From positions 1 to 31,220 of the forward strand of contig CAKPFH010000009.1 in assembly GCA_934153655.1 (NCBI GenBank): 31,220 bases of DNA, in the 5' to 3' direction. Within the stretch, counting starts at the first letter, position 1, and each line of letters begins with the position of its first letter. Both the position numbers and the translations under genes were made by a program. Under the pieces are notes generated by a model that saw nothing but the letters and a program-made list of their open reading frames with translations, was not told where the DNA came from and searched no databases. The stretch is from an uncultured Bacilli bacterium. Its GTDB lineage: Bacteria; Bacillota_I; Bacilli_A; RF39; UBA660. Shown here piece after piece: positions 22,794-30,145 of this stretch.

Positions 22794-23679
22794 AGTTGCC
22801 TCTTATAGTATTTTTTATTTCTAATTTCTTATTAGTATATTTTTTTAAATTTTCTTTTAAATAATTAGTAAAGTTTTCATTTATTTCTTTATTTTGATAT
22901 TTACAATCATTAGCAATAATATTAATTTCATTAGTTATAAGTAAGTTATCTTTTAATTTATTAGAAGTAGCTTTTAATATTTTTAAAGTTAAATTTTTTC
23001 CTTCCATACATTCATATGTATAAGAATAAGTATCAAGATTATTTAATAAATAGTTAATAAAAATACCTTCATTTTCTTCTAAATTAGTATAATTATTATT
23101 TTTAAATTCTATTATGCCGTTAGTAAAGATATTTTGATCATAATTAACCTTTGTTAAATAAAAAGATTTGTTATTATAATAATTTTTTATTAAATCATAC
23201 ATTGTTGTATAAATAACTTTACTAGTTTCTTGATAATTAATTTTAACTAAATCATTTATTTCTTGAAATTTACTATTTTGCATGATATTTTTTATTTCAT
23301 CAGAATAGATTACTAAAAAGTCTTCTCGGGAATCTTGATTATTTAAAAAATAATTAATTATTTCATCTATTTCTTTCGTTTTAATAGAATTATCGATTAT
23401 TAACATATTTAAATGGGATAAATAGATTTTTTTATTAATATTTAGTTTTAATTGATCAAAAGCTAGAAAAATATTAGAACTTTCTTTTTCAATTATTTTA
23501 GTTTTAGGTGTAAGGGAGTCTTTATCTATTTCTTCAATGTAAGAAATTGATAATTTATAATTATTATTGTTTTTTTGAATAGCTATTATATCTATTATAG
23601 CTAAATCATTTAGTTCTATATAGGAAGAACAACCAGTTATTAAAAATAAAATAAGAATAATAAGAATAATTTTTTTCAT
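22780..23679 (-). CDS. gerC: Ger(x)C-family spore germination lipoprotein
   Basis: A 299-residue lipoprotein precursor. The signal MKKIILIILILFLITGC places the lipidated Cys at residue 17, followed by 'SSYIELNDLAIIDIIAI', equivalent to the family's 'W.R.ELN.LAIV..I.ID'. GerC subunits bind the outer face of the inner spore membrane and are needed for the receptor; the usual length is ~370-400, so this one is short. The ATGA overlap with gerA upstream and the 14-nt overlap with gerB downstream indicate one transcript. Confidence 0.85.
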   Translation of the reverse strand: MKKIILIILILFLITGCSSYIELNDLAIIDIIAIQKNNNNYKLSISYIEEIDKDSLTPKTKIIEKESSNIFLAFDQLKLNINKKIYLSHLNMLIIDNSIKTKEIDEIINYFLNNQDSREDFLVIYSDEIKNIMQNSKFQEINDLVKINYQETSKVIYTTMYDLIKNYYNNKSFYLTKVNYDQNIFTNGIIEFKNNNYTNLEENEGIFINYLLNNLDTYSYTYECMEGKNLTLKILKATSNKLKDNLLITNEINIIANDCKYQNKEINENFTNYLKENLKKYTNKKLEIKNTIRGNYENK

Positions 23680-25160
23680 AGTTTTTCCCTTTCTAAATTA
23701 TTACTTAAAAGAGGATTTCTTAGTTTTTTTCTTTTGGTAGTTATTTTAACAATGCTATCTTTAAGTTCATTAAAGTTAATAGGAGCAAAGGGGTATATGT
23801 AATCTAAATTCATACTTTTTATATCAGCTAGATTAGTTAGGATTAAAATTGTTCCCAAGAATATTCCAAATCCTCCTAAAATACTAGCTAAAATTATTAA
23901 AATAAATCGGTACCACCTAATAGAATTAATAGTTTCAATTGAAGGCATTAATAAACCACTAATAGCAGAAATTGCTACTACAATTATCATAATTGGAGAA
24001 ACAATTCCCGCAGATACAGCAGCATCACCTAAAACTAAACCACCAAGAATGGATACCGAAGTTCCCATTGAAGAAGGAATTTTAATATCACTTTCTCTTA
24101 ATATTTCAAAGGCTATAATCATAAAAATTGCTTCTAAAAATGCAGGAAACGGAACATTTAGTCTTTGATTTATAAAACTTAAAAGTAATTTTATAGGCAT
24201 AAATTCAGGATTATGTGTTGTTACACTTATATAAAAAGCCGGAAGAAAACAAGCAATTAAAAAAGCAATGAACCGAATAATTCGAATAAAAGTAATATTA
24301 ATAGGTTTTTGATAATAATCATCACTAGCATGAAAATAATCAACAAAAAAACTAGGAAGTATTAAAACATCAGGACTATTATCAACAAGTATTAATACTT
24401 TACCTTCAAGAAGGGCTTGACTTGCAACATCTGGTCTTTCGGTTGCTTTTAAATTAGGAAATAAACTCTTAGATTTATCTAAATATTTTCTTAAATAACC
24501 ACTATCAATAATTCCATCAATAGAAATATTTTTAAGTTTACTATCAACATTATTAATTAATTCTTTTTTAGCAATACTATTTATATAAATTAAACTAACT
24601 TTAGTTTTAGTATATTTTCCAAGTTCATATTCCTTAAAATTTAAATCAAGACTTTTAATTCTTCTTCTAATCAAACCTAAATTAGTATTATGATTTTCAA
24701 CAAAAGCATCCTTAGGTCCTGTAATAGTTTTTTCATAATCTGAAATAGATATACTTCTTGCTAAATCATTTTTAATTTCAAGAGCTAAAATACTATAATT
24801 ATCAATTATTAAAATAACAAAACCATTTAATAAATATTTACTAATTTCATTTTTTAAAATTCTTTTAGTATTATTACAAGGTAAATAATTAAATAAATAA
24901 TTATCAATATCTTTAATTTCTAAATTTTTAAAAAGATTAAGCTGTTTTAAAATAAAATTATTTATATTAGTACTACTAGTAATAGTTTCTATATTTAAAA
25001 GAATTAATAAATGATTATTAAAATTTATTGTTTTATAAATATAATCGGGGTTATCTATTAGAAGAGTTTTAATTTCTTTATAATCCATATAATCACCATT
25101 ATTATTAGTATTTAAAATAATAAAAATTTTATACAAATTTCTTAAAATAATTAATTTCAC
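23676..25160 (-). CDS. gerA: GerA-family spore germination protein
   Basis: A 494-residue (or 470 from the inner start) GerA protein. The soluble N-terminal part includes 'GPKDAFVENHNTNLGLIRRR' (about 148-167) and 'LFPNLKATERPDVASQALLE' (233-252); the membrane part (about 288-445) includes 'LGDAAVSAGIVSPIMIIVVA'. All are family hallmarks, and the end 'PFAPINFNELKDSIVK' also fits. The protein forms the nutrient-gated ion channel in spores. Two starts are possible: GTG 25160 with AAAGGTG well spaced, or ATG 25088 (MDYKEI) with GGTGATT. I kept the longer one, with limited certainty. First gene of the operon. Confidence 0.9.
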   Translation of the reverse strand: MKLIILRNLYKIFIILNTNNNGDYMDYKEIKTLLIDNPDYIYKTINFNNHLLILLNIETITSSTNINNFILKQLNLFKNLEIKDIDNYLFNYLPCNNTKRILKNEISKYLLNGFVILIIDNYSILALEIKNDLARSISISDYEKTITGPKDAFVENHNTNLGLIRRRIKSLDLNFKEYELGKYTKTKVSLIYINSIAKKELINNVDSKLKNISIDGIIDSGYLRKYLDKSKSLFPNLKATERPDVASQALLEGKVLILVDNSPDVLILPSFFVDYFHASDDYYQKPINITFIRIIRFIAFLIACFLPAFYISVTTHNPEFMPIKLLLSFINQRLNVPFPAFLEAIFMIIAFEILRESDIKIPSSMGTSVSILGGLVLGDAAVSAGIVSPIMIIVVAISAISGLLMPSIETINSIRWYRFILIILASILGGFGIFLGTILILTNLADIKSMNLDYIYPFAPINFNELKDSIVKITTKRKKLRNPLLSNNLEREKL

Positions 25161-25170
25161 TTTTATTCAC

Positions 25171-25190
25171 CTTTTTTAATATTAAAAAAG
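25171..25190. repeat. 20-bp perfect palindrome at the gerA ribosome site
   Basis: CTTTTTTAATATTAAAAAAG reads the same on both strands. On the minus strand its right half runs into AAGGTG, the gerA ribosome site. It might be an operator or a translation-limiting hairpin; AT content is high, so chance cannot be excluded. Confidence 0.4.
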
Positions 25191-25260
25191 TATATATTAT
25201 AAGTATTATTTAATAAAAATATTTTATTTTTTATTTATTTAATTAGTTTATATTATATAT

Positions 25261-25325
25261 GAGGGATGAAAAATGGTTTTTTTAAACCATATTTTACTAC
25301 CAACCATTCATCCCTCTTTAATTTT
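25261..25325 (+). ncRNA. structured RNA element between gerA and the rRNA methyltransferase
   Basis: GAGGGATGAA (25261-25270) pairs perfectly with TTCATCCCTC (25307-25316), followed by TTTAATTTT. Inside, ATGGTTT (25273-25279) pairs with AAACCAT (25284-25290), but ATGGTT can also pair with AACCAT (25302-25307) to extend the outer stem, giving two alternative folds. A TATTAT at 25251-25256 would start a transcript exactly at the first G. It could be a small RNA or the leader of the methyltransferase gene. No ORF overlaps it. Confidence 0.5.
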
Positions 25326-25351
25326 ATGATATACTACTTCTAGAGGTGCTT

Positions 25352-26530
25352 ATGGAAATAGAAATATTGGATTTTGATGATTTAGGTTCGGGACTTGGTA
25401 AAATAGATGAAAAAGTTTGTTTTGTTAAAAATGGTTTACCTAAAGAAGTATTAAAAGTAGAAATAGTAAAAGAAAATAAAAATTATAGTACTGCTAAAAT
25501 AAAAGATATTATTTTAAAAAGTAAAGAAAGAATTAATCCAATTTGTCCTTTTTATCAAGAATGTGGAGGTTGTAATTTTTTACATGCAACTAAAAGTTTA
25601 GAAAATAAGTTTAAATTAAAAAAAGGTGAAAAGTTTCTTGGTAAAATCGAAAAATTTTATGAAACAAGGGAATTTAATTATCGTAATAAAGTAATTTTTC
25701 ATGTTAAAAATGGTGATATTGGTTTCTTTAAGGAAAAAACTAATGAATTAGTTAGTATTAATTATTGTTATCTTTTAAATGATAAAATAAATGAAGTATT
25801 AAAATTATTTTTAAAGAATAAAGATTTAAACTTTAATGGTAATATTTTAATAAGAGTAAATAATTTAGAAGATAGTTTAGTAGCAATAACTGGTAATTAT
25901 AAATATATTGATTTAATTAAAACTAGTAATTTAATAACTAATTTAATTTATAATGATAATGTTTTAAAAGGTAATAGTTATTTCTATGAAGTTATTTCTA
26001 ATTATAAATTTAAAGTAAGTTATAAATCATTTTTTCAAGTTAATTTAGCTGGTCTTATAAGTATTAAAATGATTTTAGAAAATTTTTTGCAAGATAAAAA
26101 TATTAGAAATGCTCTTGATTTATATAGTGGAACTAGTGTTCTTGGAATAATTATTTCTAAGTATGTAAAAAATGTTATTAGTGTTGAAGAAAATAAAAGT
26201 AGTACAGATGATGCTTTAATAAATAAAGATTTAAATAAAATTAATAATTTACAAGTTATAAATGGGAGAGTAGAAGACTACATTGATACTTTCAAGGATA
26301 TTGATTTAATAATATTAGATCCAGCAAGACGGGGCTTAGATTTAAAAACAATTAGTTATTTAAAGAAAATTAAGAGTAAATATTTAATTTATATTGCTTG
26401 CAAGATGGACTCTTTAAGAAGAGATACTAAATATTTAAAAGATGATTATGAAGTTTTAGAAAATTATTTAGTAGATATGTTTCCAAGGACTAATGAAGTT
26501 GAAAGTGTGTGTGTTTTAAAACTCAAATAA
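25352..26530 (+). CDS. 23S rRNA (uracil-C5)-methyltransferase, RumA/RlmCD type
   Basis: A 392-residue SAM enzyme that makes 5-methyluridine in RNA. An N-terminal TRAM-like domain (residues 1-55) is followed by the 4Fe-4S ligands C65, C71, C74 and C139 ('CPFYQECGGC', 'INYCYL'). 'KSFFQVN' (225-231), 'LDLYSGTSVLG' (256-265) and 'LDPARRGLD' (322-330) are the SAM-fold motifs. The catalytic Cys is C350 in 'YIACKMDSLRRD', where the family normally has C-N-P; the base E384 lies in 'FPRTNEVES'. Start ATG 25352 after AGAGGTG; GTG 25346 lies within that site. Whether the target is U747/U1939 or tRNA cannot be told. Confidence 0.9.
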   Translation: MEIEILDFDDLGSGLGKIDEKVCFVKNGLPKEVLKVEIVKENKNYSTAKIKDIILKSKERINPICPFYQECGGCNFLHATKSLENKFKLKKGEKFLGKIEKFYETREFNYRNKVIFHVKNGDIGFFKEKTNELVSINYCYLLNDKINEVLKLFLKNKDLNFNGNILIRVNNLEDSLVAITGNYKYIDLIKTSNLITNLIYNDNVLKGNSYFYEVISNYKFKVSYKSFFQVNLAGLISIKMILENFLQDKNIRNALDLYSGTSVLGIIISKYVKNVISVEENKSSTDDALINKDLNKINNLQVINGRVEDYIDTFKDIDLIILDPARRGLDLKTISYLKKIKSKYLIYIACKMDSLRRDTKYLKDDYEVLENYLVDMFPRTNEVESVCVLKLK

Positions 26531-26536
26531 AACATA

Positions 26537-26565
26537 TTGTTCTAATTAATTTATTTTGTTATAAT
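26537..26565 (+). promoter_or_regulatory. promoter of the nitroreductase gene
   Basis: TTGTTC (26537-26542), 17-nt spacer, TATAAT (26560-26565, full consensus). GAAAGGA lies before the ATG. Confidence 0.75.
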
Positions 26566-26604
26566 ATCTAAGAAAATAAAAATAGTATTTGAAAGGAAAA
26601 AAAT

Positions 26605-27126
26605 ATGAATGAAACAATTAAAAATTTAAAAGAAAGAAGAAGTTGTAGAAATTATAAAAAAGAACAAATTAAAGATGAAGAATTGAATGAAATATTATTA
26701 GCAGGGGAGTATGCACCTACTGGTATGGGATTACAATCTCCAAAAATGATAGTATTACAAAATAAAGAAACAATAGAAAGATTATCTAAGTTAAATGCTA
26801 AAATTATGGGAAGAGATATAGATCCATTTTATGGGGCACCTACTGTAATTGTAGTTTTGGCTGATAAAACAAAAATGACTTATATAGAAGATGGAAGTTT
26901 AGTTTTAGGAAACTTAATGAATGCAGCACATAGTCTTAAAATAGGTTCTTGTTGGATTAATAGAGCAAGAGAAGAATTTGAAACAGAAGAGGGGAAAAAA
27001 TTATTAAAAGAATGGAATATTCCTGATAATTATGTAGGAATAGGTCATTGTATTTTGGGTTATAGAGATGGTGAATTACCACAAGCAAAACCTAGAAAAA
27101 AAAATTACGTAACAATAATAAAGTAA
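26605..27126 (+). CDS. nitroreductase family flavoprotein
   Basis: A 173-residue FMN-dependent oxidoreductase of the compact nitroreductase group. It has 'LKERRSCRNYKKEQIKDEELNEIL' (FMN phosphate arginines, residues 9-32), 'GEYAPTGMGLQSPKMIV' (38-54), and 'GNLMNAAHSLKIGSCWINRAREEF' plus 'VGIGHCILGYRDG' near the end. These enzymes reduce quinones, nitro compounds or flavins with NAD(P)H; the true substrate is unknown. It has its own promoter, and the next gene follows after 12 nt on the same transcript. Confidence 0.9.
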   Translation: MNETIKNLKERRSCRNYKKEQIKDEELNEILLAGEYAPTGMGLQSPKMIVLQNKETIERLSKLNAKIMGRDIDPFYGAPTVIVVLADKTKMTYIEDGSLVLGNLMNAAHSLKIGSCWINRAREEFETEEGKKLLKEWNIPDNYVGIGHCILGYRDGELPQAKPRKKNYVTIIK

Positions 27127-27138
27127 AGGAAAAAATTT

Positions 27139-27597
27139 ATGAAAGAATATATAATACTTGAAATAATACCATCTACATCAACAAGAAAAACAGGTAATAT
27201 TTTACAAATTCAAGCCTTAAAATTAAATGAATTAAAGTTAATAAGTCGTTTTGATTATCGTTTAGATATTCCAATTAATAACCCAGATTTATTAAATATG
27301 ATAAGCTATGATAAAGAAAATTTTACCTATGTTAAAGATGAAAAAAAATTAATTGAAGCGTTTAAAAATTTTATTAAAGATTTACCACTTTTAATAATTG
27401 ATAATTCCTATACTCTTGATTATTTAAAAGAATTTGATAATTCTAAAGAAAGTATTTTTAAATATTTAAATTTAGAATATAGTTTAGATATCTTTGATAA
27501 AATAATTACTAAATATAACTTAGAACCTAGTAATAATTTAGTTGATTTATTATATGAGGCTTTGATATATGAATCTAATAATAAAAAGAGTTCTTAA
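27139..27597 (+). CDS. unknown protein with degenerate DnaQ-like exonuclease features
   Basis: A 152-residue soluble protein without a firm family. The order 'EIIPSTSTRKTGNILQIQALKLNELKLISRFDYRLDIP', 'MISYDKENFTYVKDEKKLIEAFKNFIKDLPLLIIDNSYTLDYLKEF', then a helical end, resembles the DnaQ exonuclease fold (strand, 'G.ILQI.A.K', 'G...V...P...E....F..F', 'L..DN...D...L'). The usual first acidic pair (D-x-E) is not present in the opening strand, so catalytic activity is doubtful. It probably shares the nitroreductase transcript. Its stop lies inside the loop of the shared terminator. This fold idea is inference. Confidence 0.6.
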   Translation: MKEYIILEIIPSTSTRKTGNILQIQALKLNELKLISRFDYRLDIPINNPDLLNMISYDKENFTYVKDEKKLIEAFKNFIKDLPLLIIDNSYTLDYLKEFDNSKESIFKYLNLEYSLDIFDKIITKYNLEPSNNLVDLLYEALIYESNNKKSS

Positions 27598-27608
27598 AAC
27601 TCTTTTTT
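27583..27608. terminator. bidirectional terminator between convergent genes
   Basis: AAAAAGAGTT (27583-27592) pairs with AACTCTTTTT (27598-27607) around CTTAA. There is a T run on the plus strand and, by symmetry, one on the minus strand. It serves the plus-strand exonuclease-like gene and the minus-strand pyrG, whose stop codons both touch it. Confidence 0.9.
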
Positions 27609-29208
27609 ATTTATTTTTAATACTAGTTTTTATAAAAGAATCAAATAATGGATGTGGTCTTGTTGGACGAGATTTAAATTCAGGATGGAATTGGCAAGCA
27701 ATAAAATGTTTTAACTTAGGAATTTCTATTATTTCAACTAAATTACTACTTTCATTTATTCCTGAGAAAACCATACCATGTTCTTTTAATAAATCCATAT
27801 ATTTATTATTGAATTCATATCTATGTCTATGTCTTTCTTTTATTAATTCTTGTTTATAATCATTATAAGCAAGAGTATTTTTTAATAAAGTACAATCATA
27901 ATTACCAAGTCTTAAAGTTCCACCCATATTAATAACCGTTTTTTGATCACTCATTAAATCAATTATAGGATTTTTACATAAACTGTCAAATTCAGTTGAA
28001 TTACAATCTTCTAAATTACAAACATTTCTAGCAAATTCAATAACAGATAATTGCATACCAAGACAAATTCCTAAGAAAGGAATATCATTAGTTCTAGCAT
28101 AGTTAATAGCTTTAATCATTCCATTTATACCACGACTTCCAAAGCCACCTGGAACAATTATACCTCTTGAATTTTTAAATATTTCTTTTAAATTAACATC
28201 TTTTTCTAGATCTTCTGAGTTTACCCAGTTAATATTAATTTTAGTATTATATTTATATCCAGCATGTCTTAAAGCTTCAGCAACTGATAAATAGGCATCA
28301 TGAAGTTCAACATATTTTCCAACTAAAGAAATTTCAATTTCATCTTTTAAATTATCCATTTTATCAAGTAGATTTTCCCAATCTTTTAAATTAGCTTTAT
28401 TAACTGGTAAACCAAATTGTTTTAAAATTAATTCATCTATTCCTTGTTTATGCATATTAATTGGAATATCATAAATATTTTTAGCATCAACTGCATCGAT
28501 TATATTTTCTTTGGGAATAGAACAGAATAAGCTTAGTTTTTCTTTAATAGCATCACTTGTTGAAAAAGGAGTACGACATACTAAGAAATTAGGACGAATT
28601 CCCATATTTTGTAAATCTTTAACACTGTTTTGGGTTGGTTTGGTTTTAAGTTCATTACTACCAATTATATAAGGAATTAAAGTAGTATGAACGAATGCTG
28701 TTTCGTTAGATCCTTTTTCATATTGAATTTGTCTTAAGGTTTCAATGAAGGCTTGGGATTCAATATCACCAACTGTTCCACCAATTTCAGTAATTACAAT
28801 ATCGGCTTTAGAAGTAATTCCTGCTTCATATACTTTGTTTTTAATTTCATTGGTAATATGAGGAACTAACTGAACTGTTGCTCCTAAATAATCTCCATGT
28901 CTTTCTTTTTCAATAACCGAAGAATAAATTTTACCACTGGTAATATTAGAAGTATAGTTTAACTCTTCATCAATAAATCTTTCATAATGACCCAAATCAA
29001 GATCAGTTTCACATCCATCATAAGTTACAAATACTTCTCCATGTTGAATAGGATTCATTGTACCAGGATCAACATTAAAATAAGGATCAAACTTTTGCAT
29101 AAATACTTTATAACCCCGAGCTTTAAGTAAAAGAGCAAGACTTGATGCTGTTATTCCTTTCCCAAGACCAGATACAACTCCACCTGTTACAAATACATAT
29201 TTTGTCAT
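27607..29208 (-). CDS. pyrG: CTP synthase
   Basis: A 533-residue glutamine-dependent CTP synthase (UTP + ATP + Gln to CTP). The synthetase domain has the P-loop 'GGVVSGLGKGITASSL' (residues 9-24), 'DPYFNVDPGTMNPIQHGEVFVT' (41-62) and 'ITEIGGTVGDIES' (139-151). The glutaminase domain has the nucleophile C382 in 'GICLGMQ' with H508 and E510 in 'QFHPEF'. Full length. GGGAGGTG lies before the ATG. The B. subtilis-type GGGC initiation attenuator is absent: the transcript start predicted from its promoter reads GAGCC. Confidence 0.98.
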   Translation of the reverse strand: MTKYVFVTGGVVSGLGKGITASSLALLLKARGYKVFMQKFDPYFNVDPGTMNPIQHGEVFVTYDGCETDLDLGHYERFIDEELNYTSNITSGKIYSSVIEKERHGDYLGATVQLVPHITNEIKNKVYEAGITSKADIVITEIGGTVGDIESQAFIETLRQIQYEKGSNETAFVHTTLIPYIIGSNELKTKPTQNSVKDLQNMGIRPNFLVCRTPFSTSDAIKEKLSLFCSIPKENIIDAVDAKNIYDIPINMHKQGIDELILKQFGLPVNKANLKDWENLLDKMDNLKDEIEISLVGKYVELHDAYLSVAEALRHAGYKYNTKININWVNSEDLEKDVNLKEIFKNSRGIIVPGGFGSRGINGMIKAINYARTNDIPFLGICLGMQLSVIEFARNVCNLEDCNSTEFDSLCKNPIIDLMSDQKTVINMGGTLRLGNYDCTLLKNTLAYNDYKQELIKERHRHRYEFNNKYMDLLKEHGMVFSGINESSNLVEIIEIPKLKHFIACQFHPEFKSRPTRPHPLFDSFIKTSIKNK

Positions 29209-29243
29209 AAAAAAACACCTCCCGAGAGTAAAGGCTCTTAAAC

Positions 29244-29272
29244 ATTATAGCATATTATTTATAAAAAAACAA
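29244..29272 (-). promoter_or_regulatory. promoter of pyrG
   Basis: On the minus strand TTGTTT (29272-29267), 17-nt spacer, TATAAT (29249-29244). The -35 box lies in the 3' end of mntP, and the resulting leader is ~30 nt. Confidence 0.75.
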
Positions 29273-29813
29273 AATGTTCTAACAAAATTTTTAAACCAAT
29301 TAAAATTAAAATAACACCACCTATAATACTTGCTAAATTATTAATTTTATTACCAATTACTTTACCAATAAAACATCCAAGTAAAGATAAAAGAAAACAA
29401 GTAATACCAATAGTTATAATAGTCTTAACTAAATTAATCTTAAAAAAAGAAAAAGTAATACCAACTGATAAAGCATCTATACTAGTAGCAATACTTAAAG
29501 TTATTAATTCTTTAAAATTAAAATTATTATTTAAATCTTCTTTTTTATAAGATTCTTTAATCATATTAATACCAACAACACTTAATAAAACAAAAGCAAT
29601 TATATGATTAAAATTAATTAATTTATCACTTAAAGTATTACCTAAAAAATAACCAATTAAAGGCATAATCATTTGAAATATACTAAATGATAAACTAATT
29701 ATTAAACTAGTTAATTTAAAATTATTTTTAATATTTAAACATTTACAAACAGAAGCTGAAAAAGCATCCATAGAAAGACTAAGACTAATTAAAATTATTT
29801 TTAGATTATTCAT
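29259..29813 (-). CDS. mntP: putative manganese efflux pump MntP
   Basis: A 184-residue membrane protein with six predicted helices. The repeated motif is present twice: 'SLSMDAFSASV' (D16) and 'SIATSIDALSVGI' (D113), as in the MntP family that exports Mn2+. No ribosome site is visible: the sequence before the ATG is TTAGT, with TATAAT ending 5 nt upstream, so the mRNA may be leaderless. The intergenic space is 59 bp, too small for a yybP-ykoY manganese riboswitch, often found upstream of this gene. Divergent from the TSCPD gene. Confidence 0.9.
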   Translation of the reverse strand: MNNLKIILISLSLSMDAFSASVCKCLNIKNNFKLTSLIISLSFSIFQMIMPLIGYFLGNTLSDKLINFNHIIAFVLLSVVGINMIKESYKKEDLNNNFNFKELITLSIATSIDALSVGITFSFFKINLVKTIITIGITCFLLSLLGCFIGKVIGNKINNLASIIGGVILILIGLKILLEHFVFL

Positions 29814-29818
29814 ACTAA

Positions 29819-29824
29819 ATTATA
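29819..29824 (-). promoter_or_regulatory. -10 box of mntP, leaderless geometry
   Basis: TATAAT on the minus strand ends 5 nt before the ATG, with no GGAGG between. The -35 is weak (about TCATAA at 17 nt). If it is used, transcription would begin at or within a base or two of the start codon. Confidence 0.4.
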
Positions 29825-29847
29825 TAAAAAAAATGTATATTTTATGA

Positions 29848-29853
29848 TAAAAT
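29848..29853 (+). promoter_or_regulatory. extended -10 promoter of the TSCPD gene
   Basis: TG-A-TAAAAT (29845-29853) forms an extended -10 with no good -35. GGTGGTG at 29861-29867 then serves the ATG at 29873. Confidence 0.5.
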
Positions 29854-29872
29854 AAATCTAGGTGGTGAAAAA

Positions 29873-30145
29873 ATGATTGAATTTGAATATAAACCAGTTG
29901 GAGTTTGTTCATCTAAAATTAAATTATTAATAGAAGGAGATACATTAAAAGATCTTGAAGTAATAGGAGGTTGTTCTGGTAATTTACAAGGAATAAAAGC
30001 TTTAGTAAAAGATATGAAATTAACTGATATAAAAGATAAGTTAAAAGGAATTAAATGTGGTTTTAAAAACACATCTTGTCCAGATCAAATTGCAAATGCA
30101 ATTGACAAGTATTTAGAGGGTAAAAATGAAAATAATACTAGGTAG
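29873..30145 (+). CDS. TSCPD domain-containing protein
   Basis: A 90-residue protein whose name-giving motif TSCPD is in 'CGFKNTSCPDQIANAI' (about residues 62-77). 'GVCSSKIKLLIEGDTLKDLEVIGGCSGNLQGIKALV' precedes it. Three conserved cysteines suggest a metal site, as in small TSCPD proteins (TIGR03905-like) and the tail of class II ribonucleotide reductase; the role is unknown. It overlaps maf by 20 nt, so the two are probably co-expressed. It has an extended -10 promoter and GGTGGTG. Confidence 0.85.
   Translation: MIEFEYKPVGVCSSKIKLLIEGDTLKDLEVIGGCSGNLQGIKALVKDMKLTDIKDKLKGIKCGFKNTSCPDQIANAIDKYLEGKNENNTR

Noticed and set aside
27569..27859. 96-codon ORF over the 3' end of pyrG
   Set aside because: It lies antisense to the clearly conserved glutaminase domain of pyrG.
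29209..29243. pyrG leader as a B. subtilis-like GGGC attenuator
   Set aside because: The predicted transcript start reads GAGCC, has no GGG run and the leader is only ~30 nt.
29814..29872. Manganese riboswitch (yybP-ykoY) upstream of mntP
   Set aside because: The spacer is 59 bp and contains no such motif.
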